A DNA stretch of 60,000 nt, taken from assembly GCA_030704615.1 (NCBI GenBank), contig CM060733.1:3412001-3472000 (forward strand), in the 5' to 3' direction. How positions within the stretch are numbered: position 1 is the first letter of the stretch; each line of letters opens with the position of its first letter. The notes beneath the pieces were generated by a model that worked only from the letters and a program-made list of their open reading frames with translations, searched no databases and had not been told where the DNA came from. Shown here piece after piece: positions 24,363 to 35,294 of this stretch. A program made the position numbers and the translations under genes. The stretch comes from Takakia lepidozioides. Taxonomy: Eukaryota; Streptophyta; Takakiopsida; Takakiales; Takakiaceae.

Positions 24363-25066
24363 CTAAGGTTTTGAGCTGATGGCGCCAACTAGTTTGTCGT
24401 TGACATCCAGTCTGAAGATGATGGAGGCAGAATGGCTGTGGTGTTGGGGCTGATGCTGTGTGTAAGTGGCCATCATGGCAGGCGGCCAGATGCAGAATCC
24501 CTTTACATTCCGAGTGGGACAGGTGATGACAGGCATCGGCGTTGGCTGTGGGCTCGGCATCGGCGTTGGGGTTCCCATCCCTCTGGGTATGCTCACCTCC
24601 TGCATGAAGTGACGGAAGGTAGGTAGAGGGTGTGGTATCTAGATCGAACATGAGATTATACAAACGAGAACATATTATTTTTACAACCCCCAAGATGGTG
24701 CATGGTTTTCGACAGCATCCTTAACTCGGGCATCCCTAGAGAGACTCTTGACTCGGATGTACTCAGTAGCAGCAGCCATTTTGGCTTGGATTTACTGGGC
24801 GACTCTGCATACTTCTGAATCGTCAATTCTCTTGAGGCGACTAAGCTTGTAGCTGTCAGAACACAAGCACAGGTCGCGGTTAATTCTAAGCCCTGCTTTT
24901 GTGACAGTCCGATCAGGTTTGCATGGGGGAGGGTGCAGACATACCAGGGGTGGGTCAAGTCCTGAGCGCAAGTAGAAATGCAACTCGGCGCTTTGGTGGT
25001 GGAGGTCAATTACAAAGCCTGGTACTTTGCCAGTTTGGTCACAGTAGCTTTTGGTGCCTTTAAACG
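24363..25066 (-). pseudogene. Unidentified coding remnant, minus strand
   Basis: From about 25066 down to 24792 one minus frame is open for about 90 codons. It contains GTKSYCDQTGKVPGFVIDLH, HQSAELHFYLRSGLDPP, KPDRTVTKAGLRINRDL and SYKLSRLKRIDDSEV, ending in TAA at 24792. Another phrase, MAAATEYIRVKSLSRDARVK, follows near 24780-24690. After an acceptor-like TTCATGCAG near 24600, a further frame reads EVSIPRGMGTPTPMPSPQPT and ends RLDVNDKLVGAISSKP with a stop at 24363. The composition is strongly protein-like, but I do not recognise the family. It may be a captured gene piece or an unknown transposon ORF. Confidence 0.45.
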
Positions 25067-25479
25067 CAGGATGCTCTCATGTTTGTTGCACAAATTGCTG
25101 GGTGTAGTAGGGGTATCGCTGTGGTGCCCCGCGGTGCAGAACCAGCCAGGAGCCCGCAGCGATCGCCGCTATTGGACAATCATGTAGAAGATCGGCAGTA
25201 GCAAGTTTGAGAGTACGTGTCTTCATGCTGCGACATTCAAGTGTGCCAGATAAGGAGGGTTGGCATCAAGAATCTGGAGGCTGGAATCGGGTGTGGAGTT
25301 GGGATTGGTCATGGCTTTGGTGCTGGTGAGTTTTTTATAACAGTGGGCGAATAATTTCAGAGTGTTTCCTGTTTCCTCTCTCTGGTTTCTGTTAAGAATG
25401 TGAGCGATGGTGACGGCAGTTTGGGGAATTGTAACAAGTCTGTAAGAATGCTGGAGACGATTGGATAGCCTGTGGCAGG

Positions 25480-25735
25480 GGCTATAAAGAAAATTAGTTT
25501 GGCTTTTCCAGATATCCTCTAGAAAGCCCCTAACACGAGCATCAACTTGCTCTGTGTGAACTGCCCAGCAATTAGACCCCAGCAGGGCCAGGGCTTTAGG
25601 CTCGGCCTCAAGATTTTCAAAGTTGGTGAACAGAGGTGGGGGGATAATGTTCTTGATGTTCCCTGAGCTCTGGTGAGAATATCCTGGACAATGTATCAGA
25701 AAGTGGGTATTGTCTACAGGCTACCCACACATCGG
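25480..25735 (-). mobile_element. LINE fragment, diverged
   Basis: The stretch aligns with 26030-26270 of copy 2 (shared CTTTTCCAGATATCCTCTAGAAA, GCATCAA, GCTTT.GGCTC.GCCTC) with roughly one difference in five bases. It corresponds to part of the LINE C-terminal region and lacks the 3' end, so it belongs to an older insertion. Confidence 0.75.
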
Positions 25736-25738
25736 GAG

Positions 25739-25870
25739 AGAGAGAGAGAGAGAATGTACTCATAAGACATTGCTGTACCCTTGTGGCCCTAGTCCCCGCA
25801 CCCAGTTTGGACAGAAACAGAGAATAGGTACTACCTTTGTGAGGGGCTCACTCCAGTAGTGTGAAACACC
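25739..25870 (-). mobile_element. LINE 3'-end fragment with (GA)n flank
   Basis: A (GA)n tract (25737-25754) is followed by AATGTACTCATAAGACATTG and then a diverged version of the LINE 3' end seen at 25888-26000 (CCGCACCCAGTTTGGAC versus CCGCGCCCAGTTTGAGC). It is a short 3'-end copy directly adjoining the next one. Confidence 0.75.
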
Positions 25871-26808
25871 GAGAGAGAGAGAGATTGTACTCATAAGACG
25901 TTGTTTGCCGTAGCCTTGTGGCCATTGACCCCGCGCCCAGTTTGAGCGGGAACAAAAGGGACAGAACCTACCTCTGTCAGGGGCTGACGTTGGTAGTAAG
26001 ACTTACCTCCATATAAAGAATAAATCCGGGTTTTCCAGATATCCTCTAGAAATCCCTTCACACAAGCATCAATCTGCTGTGTGTGATTTGCCCAAAAACT
26101 AGGCCTCAGGAGGGCCTGGGCTTTTGGCTCAGCCTCGAGACTTTCTAAGTTGGTAAACAGGGGTACAGGCACAATTCCCTTAATAGATTTGAAGAGAGCG
26201 TCTCTTTGGTGAGAGAACCCCAGACAGTGTATCAGAAAATGAATACTGTCTTCAGATTGCCCACACAACGGGCAATTGCACTCTCCCTTTCCTCTCTGCT
26301 TCTGTTTGCTGTTCAAAGGTAGGCTTCCTGTGCTGAGTTTAAATTTCAGTCTAGTGCCGAGAGTGGGTAGACCCTTGAGGTCATCCAAGATGTCCTCCCC
26401 CATGTCACAGACTGGAAACAAGTTCAGGGAAGTTTTCTGCCTAACTTCATTTTCATCAGACAATCTCATGGCAACAGACATGGCTGAGGACACTACAGCC
26501 TCTAAGTCAGATTTATCCAGGAGGGTCAAGACTTGCGGATCCAGGTCCAGGTCCTTGAGGATCTCTTCTACTCTCTTCTGCCAGGACTTAGCCTGTTTGA
26601 CAGGGCGGTCCTGTTTCCAAGATATAGAGTCGATTAACTTAGGATATCTGGTGTTGGGCATATGTTGCAGCTGACCCCACCATCTGACCTTGAATTCATC
26701 TCGTCGGGAGCTTAAGGACGGAATGCCAAACTCACCCCGAACAGCCACATTGGCTGTTTTGGAGCATGCTGACATACACTCCTTAAGCACCCCCACTTGA
26801 ATGGGTTT
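25871..26808 (-). mobile_element. 5'-truncated LINE, copy 2 (C-terminal part)
   Basis: The minus frame 26889-25891 covers the LINE C-terminal region: PIQVGVLKECMSACSKTANV, a zinc-finger-like CNCPLCGQSEDSIHFLIHC and the tail ending GRGVNGHKATANNVL. It is nearly identical to copy 1: about 215 bases at the 3' end have two differences, and the block 26665-26805 matches 20416-20555 almost perfectly. It retains the 572 bases (26093-26664) that copy 1 lacks. The element-side homology stops near 26808. The 3' end abuts GAGAGAGAGAGAG at 25871-25884. Confidence 0.9.
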
Positions 26809-27616
26809 AGGGTTGAAAGAGATAGAGATTGTGACATGGAGGTACCATGGGTGGCAGGCTTGGCGCTGAAACCAGGAGTTGCCCATCAAATGCTACATTC
26901 ACTTCAGGTTGCTCCTCGTGTGCTTGTCTCATCCTGAGTAGTCCTCCTAGGATCTCTTTCCTTTTGGTTTACCTGCAGGTATCATCCATCTATAACCTTG
27001 GCAGCATTACTTGGTTTCTGCCAATGTCATGTTCTGGGACGTAGATGTGGCACATAACCCACTACTGTATTGTGAAGCTGTTTCTTAACCATGTTTCTGA
27101 GTGGGCCACACCTGACCATTATGAACGTACTACTCCAAAGGCCTGCTCTGCAGGGTCCAGAAAGCTGGCACAGAACTTTGATATCCACAGTGATTTCTTA
27201 AGGCAGTGTTTTTCAAATGGTTTGTGCTTATGGACTATGAGTAGGCCCTTTCTAGTTTCCTGCTGAGCTAAGAGTATTACCACTGCGTGCAGTAGTTTCT
27301 TACCAAGGTGGGCATGCTATTTTTTCCTTCAGGGCCATCCGTTACCATTCACTGCTTCAACTACATCAACCTTCTTGCACGGCTTATGTGTAGACTGTCT
27401 AGGACCTCTTTGGGGGGATTTGTCAATGTGCCACTCAAGTCTATGTGAAATAGTAGGCTCATTTCTTGGTATGTGGAGCACTGTTAGGAAAGTGTCAGCC
27501 TGAGTGTACAGAAGCAGATGCACCATTGTAGGTTATGTTCAACTGAAGGTGCAGTGTAAGTCCTGTTTTCTGATGTTGCTTGCTATTTGTGGATGGATTG
27601 AATAGAAAGGGGTAGC

Positions 27617-28798
27617 AATGGTGACAAGTAAATTCCTTTCAAACGTCGATGGGGGAAATCAAGTTGTTGCGTCTGGGGGAGGTCCAAATGGAGCAGAGGC
27701 AATGTCATTGACAAAGGGCATCCAACCTACTTTCATGCCCACTATATCCCAGCCTTCTGTCATTACAAGCCCTGTTAAGCCCTCTGAATCTGAGGTAGGG
27801 CCTTTGTTCCTTGGCTCATCTGAAAATTGTCCTTATGTAGTTATCAAGGTCATTGGCATTGGTTTGTAGGCGAATGGCTGGATGATTTTTGGGTTTTAGG
27901 CGGCAATTCAATCAGACCAGTTTCCTGTCACAGTGGGTTCAGGAGAGCAGGAAATGCTGCAGAGTTGGGAGTGTTTAGCAAAAGGTTGCAGCAAGTGTGG
28001 GGTCCATGAGCTCCTGAAAATAGTCTATTTACACTTTAAGGAGAGTAGAATGAATAATACTTGCAGGCCCTGTATGCTCTGAACTGTCAATTTATAATTT
28101 TTAAAACTCTATATCTAGATTTGTAATTTGAATTGTAAATTAGAAGTTGCAGGGATTCAAAGGTCTGTTGAACCGCATGGGCGTGCAATGTTAAAAAAGA
28201 GGGTGGTCATATCCCTCAAAAAGTGATTGTGGACCTTCTGTCTCCTTTAAGAAGTAAGACGGGAGTGTGGTGCTGATGGTTACTGGGTTTTTTTATGTGA
28301 CTTGGTATGCAGGTAGAAAGACTACGAGGGCAAAATGAGATCCTACGCACAGTAATTGCACCTTTCCATGGTGTACTTTGTGTGCCTGCATGCTTTGTCC
28401 GCCTTGAGTTCTATCAATTATGTAGGAGTTAGTGAACTCTGAAAACAGTCTGAATAGAGGACAAATATGCATGGGCATGGGCTCTTATATTATCCAGATG
28501 GAGGAATCGTAAAACCAAGATTGCAATTGTTCCTTCATCGCAAGTTGTTTCTTGTACACTTTTGCTGACATCTTCTCTTCACCCTGTTCTGAATCTTTTG
28601 CTTGTGTGAAGCTTTTGAGGCATCAGGAGAGAATTGAGGAGCTTGAGCAGGAGGTGTTGAACAGCAGGGGCAATAGTGACAACACCAGAGCTGTTAGAGC
28701 TCAATGTAGATATTACAAATCAGAGTGCAGATCCCGTGCATCTAATGATAATGCATATTGTTTTGATTGTCGTAGATGCGCACGACGCAGACACTGAA
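27617..28798 (+). CDS. Unidentified spliced gene, coiled coil and Cys-rich end
   Basis: Candidate exons: ATG at 27618 (MVTSKFLSNVDGGNQVVASG, Ser/Pro-rich) to a donor GAGGTAGGG near 27794; after TTTTAG near 27900, AAIQSDQFPVTVGSGEQEML; after ATGCAG near 28312, VERLRGQNEILRT; and after TGTGAAG near 28610, LLRHQERIEELEQEVLNSRG, a coiled-coil segment, followed by a Cys-rich tail (AQCRYYKSECRSR ... AYCFDCRRCARRRH) and a stop at 28796. Not all junction phases agree, so the model is provisional. Coiled-coil character and Cys spacing are seen; function is unknown. A nuclear regulatory protein or zinc-binding adaptor is possible, but this is speculation. Upstream exons may lie before the LINE cluster. 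Confidence 0.4.
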
Positions 28799-28857
28799 CT
28801 TTATGATCATTCTTATCAGCAATTTTGGTAGCCACACTTAACCCGAATCTCCCGGGA

Positions 28858-28978
28858 TTTTTGTAATTCGTTCCCCTTGTTTTGTCTTTGTTTATCATCC
28901 ATTCTTTGGTGTGCTGTTTTTTGTAATTCGTTCCCCTTGTTTGGTGTCTTTGTTTATCATCCATTCTTTGGTGTGCTT
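28858..28978. repeat. About 60-bp tandem duplication
   Basis: The phrase TTTTTTGTAATTCGTTCCCC through TTATCATCCATTCTTTGGTG and GTGCT occurs twice head to tail (28858-28916, 28917-28978). The second copy carries a 3-base insertion (TTTGGTGTC versus TTTTGTC). Confidence 0.93.
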
Positions 28979-30935
28979 TGACCGGTGAGTGCTGAAGGAA
29001 TGGCCAGGGTGAGAGTCTGCAGGAGAATCTCTTGCCATATCTTCATCTGTGTGGGTAATCTCAATCTTCACCACCCTGAAGTCAAAAAATCTTTTATATG
29101 TAGGGACAGAACACCACCAACTAAGTTACCTAGCACCAGGCCAATTTATGGTGTTTGTCAACAGACTTGCAGTGAGACTCTCCCTTCCGCCCAACACAAT
29201 TGCTATACTTAATTACTCACCTCCCAGCGGCGAAACATCATTCTGCTCAGCATTTTTGCTGCCTTAAATCACACAGACAATCAACTTGTCATAAAAGTTG
29301 AGGCCACGAGCTGGCTCTGCATTTACGCACGTTGCTCCTGTGCGAGAAGCATCATCGTTGTGGTCTGCATCCCCGCCATGAAAGCTCGTCCCAGAAAGCT
29401 CATGGCCCCACAGCAGTCAGAGCTTTTGTGTGGGCCCTGCAACGTCTCTCTTGTCACACTATGTTTTGCTGCCGTGCATTCACAGCGCCTCGTTGACCGT
29501 GCCTTTCTGCCGTGGATGAAGGATGTTTCATCGGATGAATATTTGTTCTCGTTCGCGAGTAGTTTCGTCTCTTCCGACCATTTATCATCGGGCCCAATCA
29601 TAGTGAGCCGACAGAACAATACGGCCACGTGCCGGCTCCACGGACGAAACTACCGGAGGAGCCGGTTCTGCGGCAGAGGCCTCGGGGAGCACGCCACCAG
29701 GATACCCGGTCGCAGCCCCGCGGCTACAGGCCCCGTTCACGACAGTCCACACGTGTAGGACCTATAACCACGGACGCCTATTTAGCGGGCATATGTATTA
29801 AGCGGAAAGCCGACAAAAATGGAAATAAGAGCGTTGGTAAAAATAACCACAGGGGAAGGCTTATTACAGAGGTTAGTATTTACTATTAACAGTATTAATA
29901 ATTTCCTTTTATGGGGGCCTGTTTGTCGCAAAACAAAAATGACTTACAAAGGCAGACAATTAGGGTTGGTTGGGGATTCCTGGTGGATGGAGACATGCGT
30001 CGAATGTTAAGCCGCCAGGCATCTTTGGCTTTCTTCTTAAGAAGAGAAAAGAAAAGAAAAAGAAAAGCATTGCGTTCTAAGCCGAAGTGTATTTTACAAT
30101 TAATATTTTTTATTAAATATATTACAAAATATGAAGCAGAAAACTTTTGGGTCTATCTATCTTATGGAGTGACATCATGAGTGTGACTCCATCCATATCT
30201 CCAACATTGACATTGTTGTTGCGGCAATAAGTTGGTGACGGGTCAGTAAGATTTTGTGGTAACGAAAATGATGTTTATGTGAAAATAAATAATCAATAAA
30301 TATTTAAAAGCCTCAAATACTCCGTTATACTGGGTATTATTGGGGTGTGGGGCCATGGTCTCTAAGAAATCAGAAGTCAATACAGGCATATGGCATGAAA
30401 CAAAATAGGACATACAACTGATTTTTGACAGAAAATTCACACGAACTTACTTTGTATATCTGACCGCAAGTGCCTGGCTATGAAGTCTACTTGGTTTTTA
30501 CAAGAATTGGTACGATAGGAAACTAATAGGGCTGAAATGAAATGAAGAACTAAACTTAAATAATGTCCGCAAAAAGCTCAAAGGTGGCCATGCTTTCAGG
30601 TCCCTTACATTATTCCTCTCTCTAACCGGTGGATCCGCCGCCAATGCCCCACCCAATCTGCTACCACATCCTCGCGATTCCCGGCTGGCCCTTAGTTCTC
30701 TTGCGTTAGAAAACTACGTCGCGCGGACGCCCCACCGGGCGTTTAGGAACAGCCTGACACCGCTTCGCGCCAAGGTCCCGCATTATGGGAACTGCGTTGA
30801 GGGCGCCAAGGTCCCGCATTATGGGAACTGCGTTGAGGCATCGCACCCCACATGTGTGGCGTGGGTATCCCACAAAACCCTCCCTCTCTCTTCCTGTGCT
30901 CCCTTTTTGGCTATAGCTTGGCCAAGTGTATACAC
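28979..30935. other. Intergenic DNA, no gene seen
   Basis: A GC-rich island (29620-29760) carries a short Arg/Pro-rich frame (PAPRTKLPEEPVLRQRPRG) with no recognised domain. A short perfect direct repeat of about 30 bases, GCGCCAAGGTCCCGCATTAT plus GGGAACTGCG, occurs at 30766 and 30803. Nothing else recognised. Confidence 0.45.
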
Positions 30936-31773
30936 CAGTGTTGGGCGGCAACCAGCCGGACCCAGCAGTTCAGGTTCAGGTTAACCGGAACCGGACCTGA
31001 CCCCGAACCGGAACCTGCCCATGGGGATCGGCGCAGAACCGAACCGGCTGTTCCTAATGGGTGTGAGAACCGGAGAACCGGGGCGCATGGGGATAAAAAC
31101 AGGTTCCTGTTTTTGAACCCTTGGTGGGCCCTTGGCATAATATGGCATAACCTGGAGAGCCCCATGACAAAACTTCCTTAATGCTCTCAAGCTCCATGAG
31201 ATCCTGGGTTCAATGCTTGAAGGCCACGAGATTCTATGTTCAATGCTTTAGCGCCATGAGATCTTGGGTTCAATCTCCAGCTCCATGATATCCTGGCTAA
31301 GTTCATTAATCAAAATGTTAGAAGATGCCAATACCTGCTAGATAGCTGAATAGTAATTTCAACCCATAAAATTTTACCCATTTTCTTCTACCAGTTTATT
31401 TAGAGTATTATTGTTTGGTTTTTTTGTGTTAGTGAAAACTAATAAAATCGTGTAATCTGGGGTTTTAATTGTTTTTCCCACAATAAACTCAATAAAACTA
31501 ATGCAGTGCCTCCCCCTATTCAATATAAAATAAAATAAAAAAATAAAATCGTTGGATTTTAGTTCAAATATATGAATACACTGTTATTTAATAAAATAAT
31601 TTAAATCTAATTAAATTAAACAAATATATATTTTAAATAGAACCGGAACCTAACCTGGAACCGGTGGTTTTTATCAGCAACTAGCCAGTAACCGGATCCG
31701 GAACCGTCTCTTGAAATAATTGTGGAACCGGAACCAAAGGTTCCTTCACAAATGCAAGAACCGCCCAACACTG
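30936..31773. mobile_element. Non-autonomous hAT-like transposon
   Basis: The element starts CAGTGTTGGGCGG and ends with its exact reverse complement CCGCCCAACACTG. It is flanked by GTATACAC (30928-30935) and GTATACAA (31774-31781), an 8-base target duplication with one mismatch. Eight-base duplications and CAG.G.TGGGC termini are typical of the hAT superfamily. Inside both ends are clusters of the word AACCGGAACC and close variants (30978-31085 on the left, 31640-31745 on the right), like subterminal transposase-binding motifs of hAT elements. There is no transposase frame, so it depends on a partner elsewhere. Length is 838 bases. Confidence 0.88.
31187..31292. repeat. About 33-bp tandem repeat inside the hAT-like element
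   Basis: Three and a half diverged copies of CATGAGATCCTGGGTTCAAT with a short linker (near 31195, 31228, 31256, 31284). The GGGTTCAAT word resembles a polymerase III B box, but there is no A box and the repeat is tandem, so it is not called a tRNA or SINE. Confidence 0.8.
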
Positions 31774-33060
31774 GTATACAAGCCCACCAAAAGAAACTGT
31801 AGAAAACCAGAAAGAGTCCAGTAGGAGCACCGACGAGGCCTCCAAAAAGAAACTTGAGAAAACCACAAACAATCCTCATAATCACTGCGATGTTACCGAA
31901 AATATTCAAATGTTAGGCCAACTTGCGTACACCGACGAGGCTAATAACAGACCGTCATAGAAACTAGGACCCCTAGTTGCTCGAAAGTGCCTCAAATGTG
32001 CGTTTGATCTTCGTGGTTTGCGGTTCTTACGGTGCACCGCAAGTCACTATCGTCGTCATCCCCAAAAGAGAAGGCCACGGATGAGAAAACCCGCCAATTT
32101 GTTGGAGCTTGTAGACCTATCACGTCGTGCCTTCTTCATGATAGAAGATATTTCTCTCCACTCCCTAAGTGGCGTTGAATTGAAAAACAAAAGATGCCCA
32201 ATATTCACGAGCGAATCTGCGTATAGCCGAACCCACTCTCACACTCCCACTCTCACACTCGAACTCCCATCCTATGTCTATTGTAAACCAAATCCCCACA
32301 GTTAGTAAGCCGTCATATAATCTTTCAAGAGTTGTTGCGAGAGAGGGTTGGGGAGTAGAGCAGGCACACACCTGTTCTGTTCTTTCATAAATGCCACAAC
32401 ATCAATGACCTCAGACATGCCCACACCCAACCCTAGCACCAAACCATTGTGCGTATTTGTATTTTTTTATTTGTTTTCAGATTTCCTTAATAGCTTGTCA
32501 TGAAACCTTGTTAGAGTATATGATTTCAATGTTATGAGGACCTACTAATTTTATAGATAAAGGGTCCTCTTTGTGAATAGTGGAATCTATTCTCATCCAT
32601 AATAAACTTGAAAATTCATCCATGCATTTTTCATAAGTTGTTCAATAATAGAGTTGGTAGTGGAGGGGAGTTGGTACTTGGAGAAGGCACATCATGGGAG
32701 GAGTTTTGAGCTAAGGAGAGGAAGTGACACCTGGGGAAGGCACAACAAGGGATTAGCGATTTTTGACACTGATGCATAGTCTCTTGTTAGAATAAAGAAG
32801 AGCCAATAAAACCTGGAGGACAATAGGAATAATGTAAGAATATAATGCACTCTTGCCATCTCACGGTACTTTCGCCCTATTCCGGCTCCTTCGGTGAGGC
32901 CCTTGTCAAATCATCCCCACCCCCTCTTACCTCGATTTCACTATTAAATACTTAAGATTCCAAGAGAATCCAAGAGAGTGTCATGCAGTGGTGGGTAGCA
33001 TGTTGGTGATTAGTGCATAAGCGGCTAGATTTCTTGGGTTCGGTTCTTGATGGGAGGCTA
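31774..33060. other. Intergenic DNA with a dispersed repeat
   Basis: No gene is seen. At 32571-32652 lies copy 2 of the dispersed repeat also present at 10650-10735 (TCCTCTTTGTGAATAGTGGA ... TTTTTCATAAGTTGTTC). Confidence 0.5.
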
Positions 33061-33194
33061 TTGTAGTGTAACCCGGGTTAATTAACACCCCAGTTGGTGT
33101 AACCCCTATAAACCTTAGTAGTGTCTTGTGTGTAACTATTCTTAGACCATTTTATACTTGCCAAATTTGGACTTCGTCAAATTTCGACACCAAG

Positions 33195-33595
33195 TTTGAG
33201 TTACATCGAGTGGAGTTACCGTACGTTGCTGTCAGATTCGACAGCACAGTGCCGAAATAATTATTTTTTGGAGGCTCAGTCCATTTGGCACCTCATATTT
33301 TATATTCCAGGGTTTCGGCAGTTTAGGATTGAAATTTTTCGCCACCTGCGATACAAGCTTGCGATATGAGCTCCGCATCTTTAGAGGCTGCACGGGCCCT
33401 CTGCAATGATCAAGCAGTTCACGAGCACTAAATTTCCTTATTTTTGGACAAGCTGAGTATGGAATATTTCTGGATTTTTAGACATATCACTTGAGTTAAT
33501 TCAAAAAATTCAATAATCCAAAATATAATTAAATTGTGTCAAATCTGACAGCAACGTAGGGTACACTCCATTCTGTGTAATCCAGAGTGGAGTTA
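33195..33595. repeat. Inverted repeat with about 290-base loop
   Basis: The left arm contains GAGTGGAGTTACCGTACGTT followed by GCTGTCAGATTCGACA (about 33209-33245). The right arm (about 33535-33590) is its imperfect reverse complement: TGTCAAATCTGACAGC then AACGTAGGGTACACTCCATT. Flanking GTGTAACCC words occur on both sides (near 33066, 33094 and 33590-33620), so the full structure could be a larger foldback or MITE-like element. No target duplication was identified. Confidence 0.7.
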
Positions 33596-33808
33596 CACAC
33601 CCCGTCATGTAACCCAGTCTAATCCCAAGTGGAGGTACACCCTTCACTTCCATCTCAAGAGAGGGTGGGGAAGATTTGACATGCCAGGAATCAGCGTACC
33701 ATTCTGTCAGTGTGCATTATGTTCTTACATTATTTCTATTGTTCTCCCCATAAGTGCCATAAGGCTAGGAATGAACTTGTAGCCTATTTTGTTTTTTGTT
33801 TTTTTCTT

Positions 33809-33821
33809 GGGGGGGGGGGGG
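33809..33821. repeat. Poly-G run
   Basis: Thirteen consecutive G in otherwise AT-rich DNA. Confidence 0.95.
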
Positions 33822-34329
33822 AACAGGGGACAAAGGCCCTGGATTGATTTATTGATGTTTATTTGAGGGAAAAAATTAAAACCCTGATTGGCCCAAGGCC
33901 GCCATAAGGCCTAAACACACGGCAAGCATGATGGATAATTTTATTGTCATAGTGGATATATCTTATTTTGGGGGAAAGGGCACACTTAAATTGCATTATT
34001 TATTATAATAATCGTTACTTAAAAACAAAACATTATTCAGAGGGAAAAAATTGAACTTGCAACCCTTATATGCGACTTGGCAAGGAAGGAGGTGCCCAGT
34101 AGAAATATCGGATGTGCTACATAGTACAAACAGTTTTGAAATCCAAGTCCAAGTACAAATCCAAGTCCAGAGAAGTTATTTTTTCCTCGTTTTAATTTGA
34201 TTACAAATAGCTTTCCTTCAAAAAACACTCAAGTGCTAATTCTCATTATCAGTATTTTATTCTATCTTTCCGTATTTGTTTTGAACATGGCTACTACAAA
34301 AACGTGAAAAACGAAAATAAAAAACAATA

Positions 34330-34530
34330 GCACGTCGTGGCTGTGGCCCAGTGGCGTGTGGGTCTGGGGTTCAAACTTCAACCCCTACTGGTTTGTCGGC
34401 CTTTTGGTCTGGGCCCTCTATGCCTGAATGGGGTTGGCCCAGTGAACGGTCCATCTCAAGGGTTTTACAAAACAGAAAAAGAAAAAGAAAAAGAAAGAAA
34501 GGAAAAAGAAAGAAAAAGAAGGAAAAAAGA
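34330..34530 (+). mobile_element. SINE-like element, tRNA-derived head and A-rich tail
   Basis: GTGGCCCAGTGG at 34343-34354 resembles a tRNA A box, and GGTTCAAAC at 34368-34376 matches a B box. Sequence continues for about 100 bases and ends in an A/G-rich tail (AAAGAAAAAGAAAAAG) from about 34473. Box spacing of 25 bases is shorter than in a real tRNA. It lacks clear target duplications. Confidence 0.5.
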
Positions 34531-34559
34531 GAGAAGGATAAATGCATGAGGGTTGAAGC

Positions 34560-34661
34560 TTATCCAGAGTGGGAGCGAGAGCGCGGTGATCTCGGGAGGA
34601 GCAGCAGAGATTGACGAGGCGGAGGGTGATGATGCGGGGTAACTACAGCAGCAGCGATCTG
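34560..34661 (+). promoter_or_regulatory. Possible 5' UTR exon of the fructokinase gene
   Basis: A GC-richer, CpG-containing stretch ends in a consensus donor CTG/GTAAGT at 34661-34662. A candidate acceptor TTTGACAG lies at 34946. If used, this would place a 285-base intron in the 5' leader upstream of the single-exon fructokinase coding region. No TATA box was identified with confidence. Confidence 0.35.
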
Positions 34662-35294
34662 GTAAGTAAAGCAGGCATCCTCGGGAATGGGGGCCACATA
34701 TCAAGAGCAGCGATGCGCGAGGCAAGGTAGCTGGAAAACGCGGGCAGCGGCCCCCCCTTCCTCCGCCCTCGCTCTCGGGGACTCTGCTGCTTGACCTGAT
34801 CACGCATGAACCAGTAATACTAGTTAACAATTCTGAGCTGCGCTGCAAATTTGTGAGCGGGGATAGCGCTTTGCAGTTGGAGAGTACTAGAGAGGTGTGA
34901 AAGGGGACGACGTCGTGCTTGATTGTTTGTTTGCATGCTTTGACAGGAGAGAGATCCAGTTTGGTTGCTGATCCAGTTTGGAAGCGGGAATTTATTGTTG
35001 GGTTCGAATTGTTGGCTGGATAGAGATTGTTGGAGTCCGGGATCGATCGAACAGGTAGATCTCCTTAACCAAATGAAGGATTGTTTATCGGGTAAAGCAA
35101 CTAGGGGAGGAGAAAGAGGTGTGCAGAAGGAATCCGATGTGCTACAAACTGTTTGGATTTGTCAGTGGTGTTAAGGCAGGAAGTTTTGAGATTTTGATGA
35201 ACATTTGTCTCTGAAGATTTGTAGAGAAACACTGATTGTTGTCGTGTCTACGGGCGCAGAGAGGGAAGGAGAAGCAAAGAACGAGACGGAGACG

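Noticed and set aside
31187-31292. CRISPR-like repeat array
   Set aside because: Units are directly tandem with no unique spacers, inside a eukaryotic transposon.
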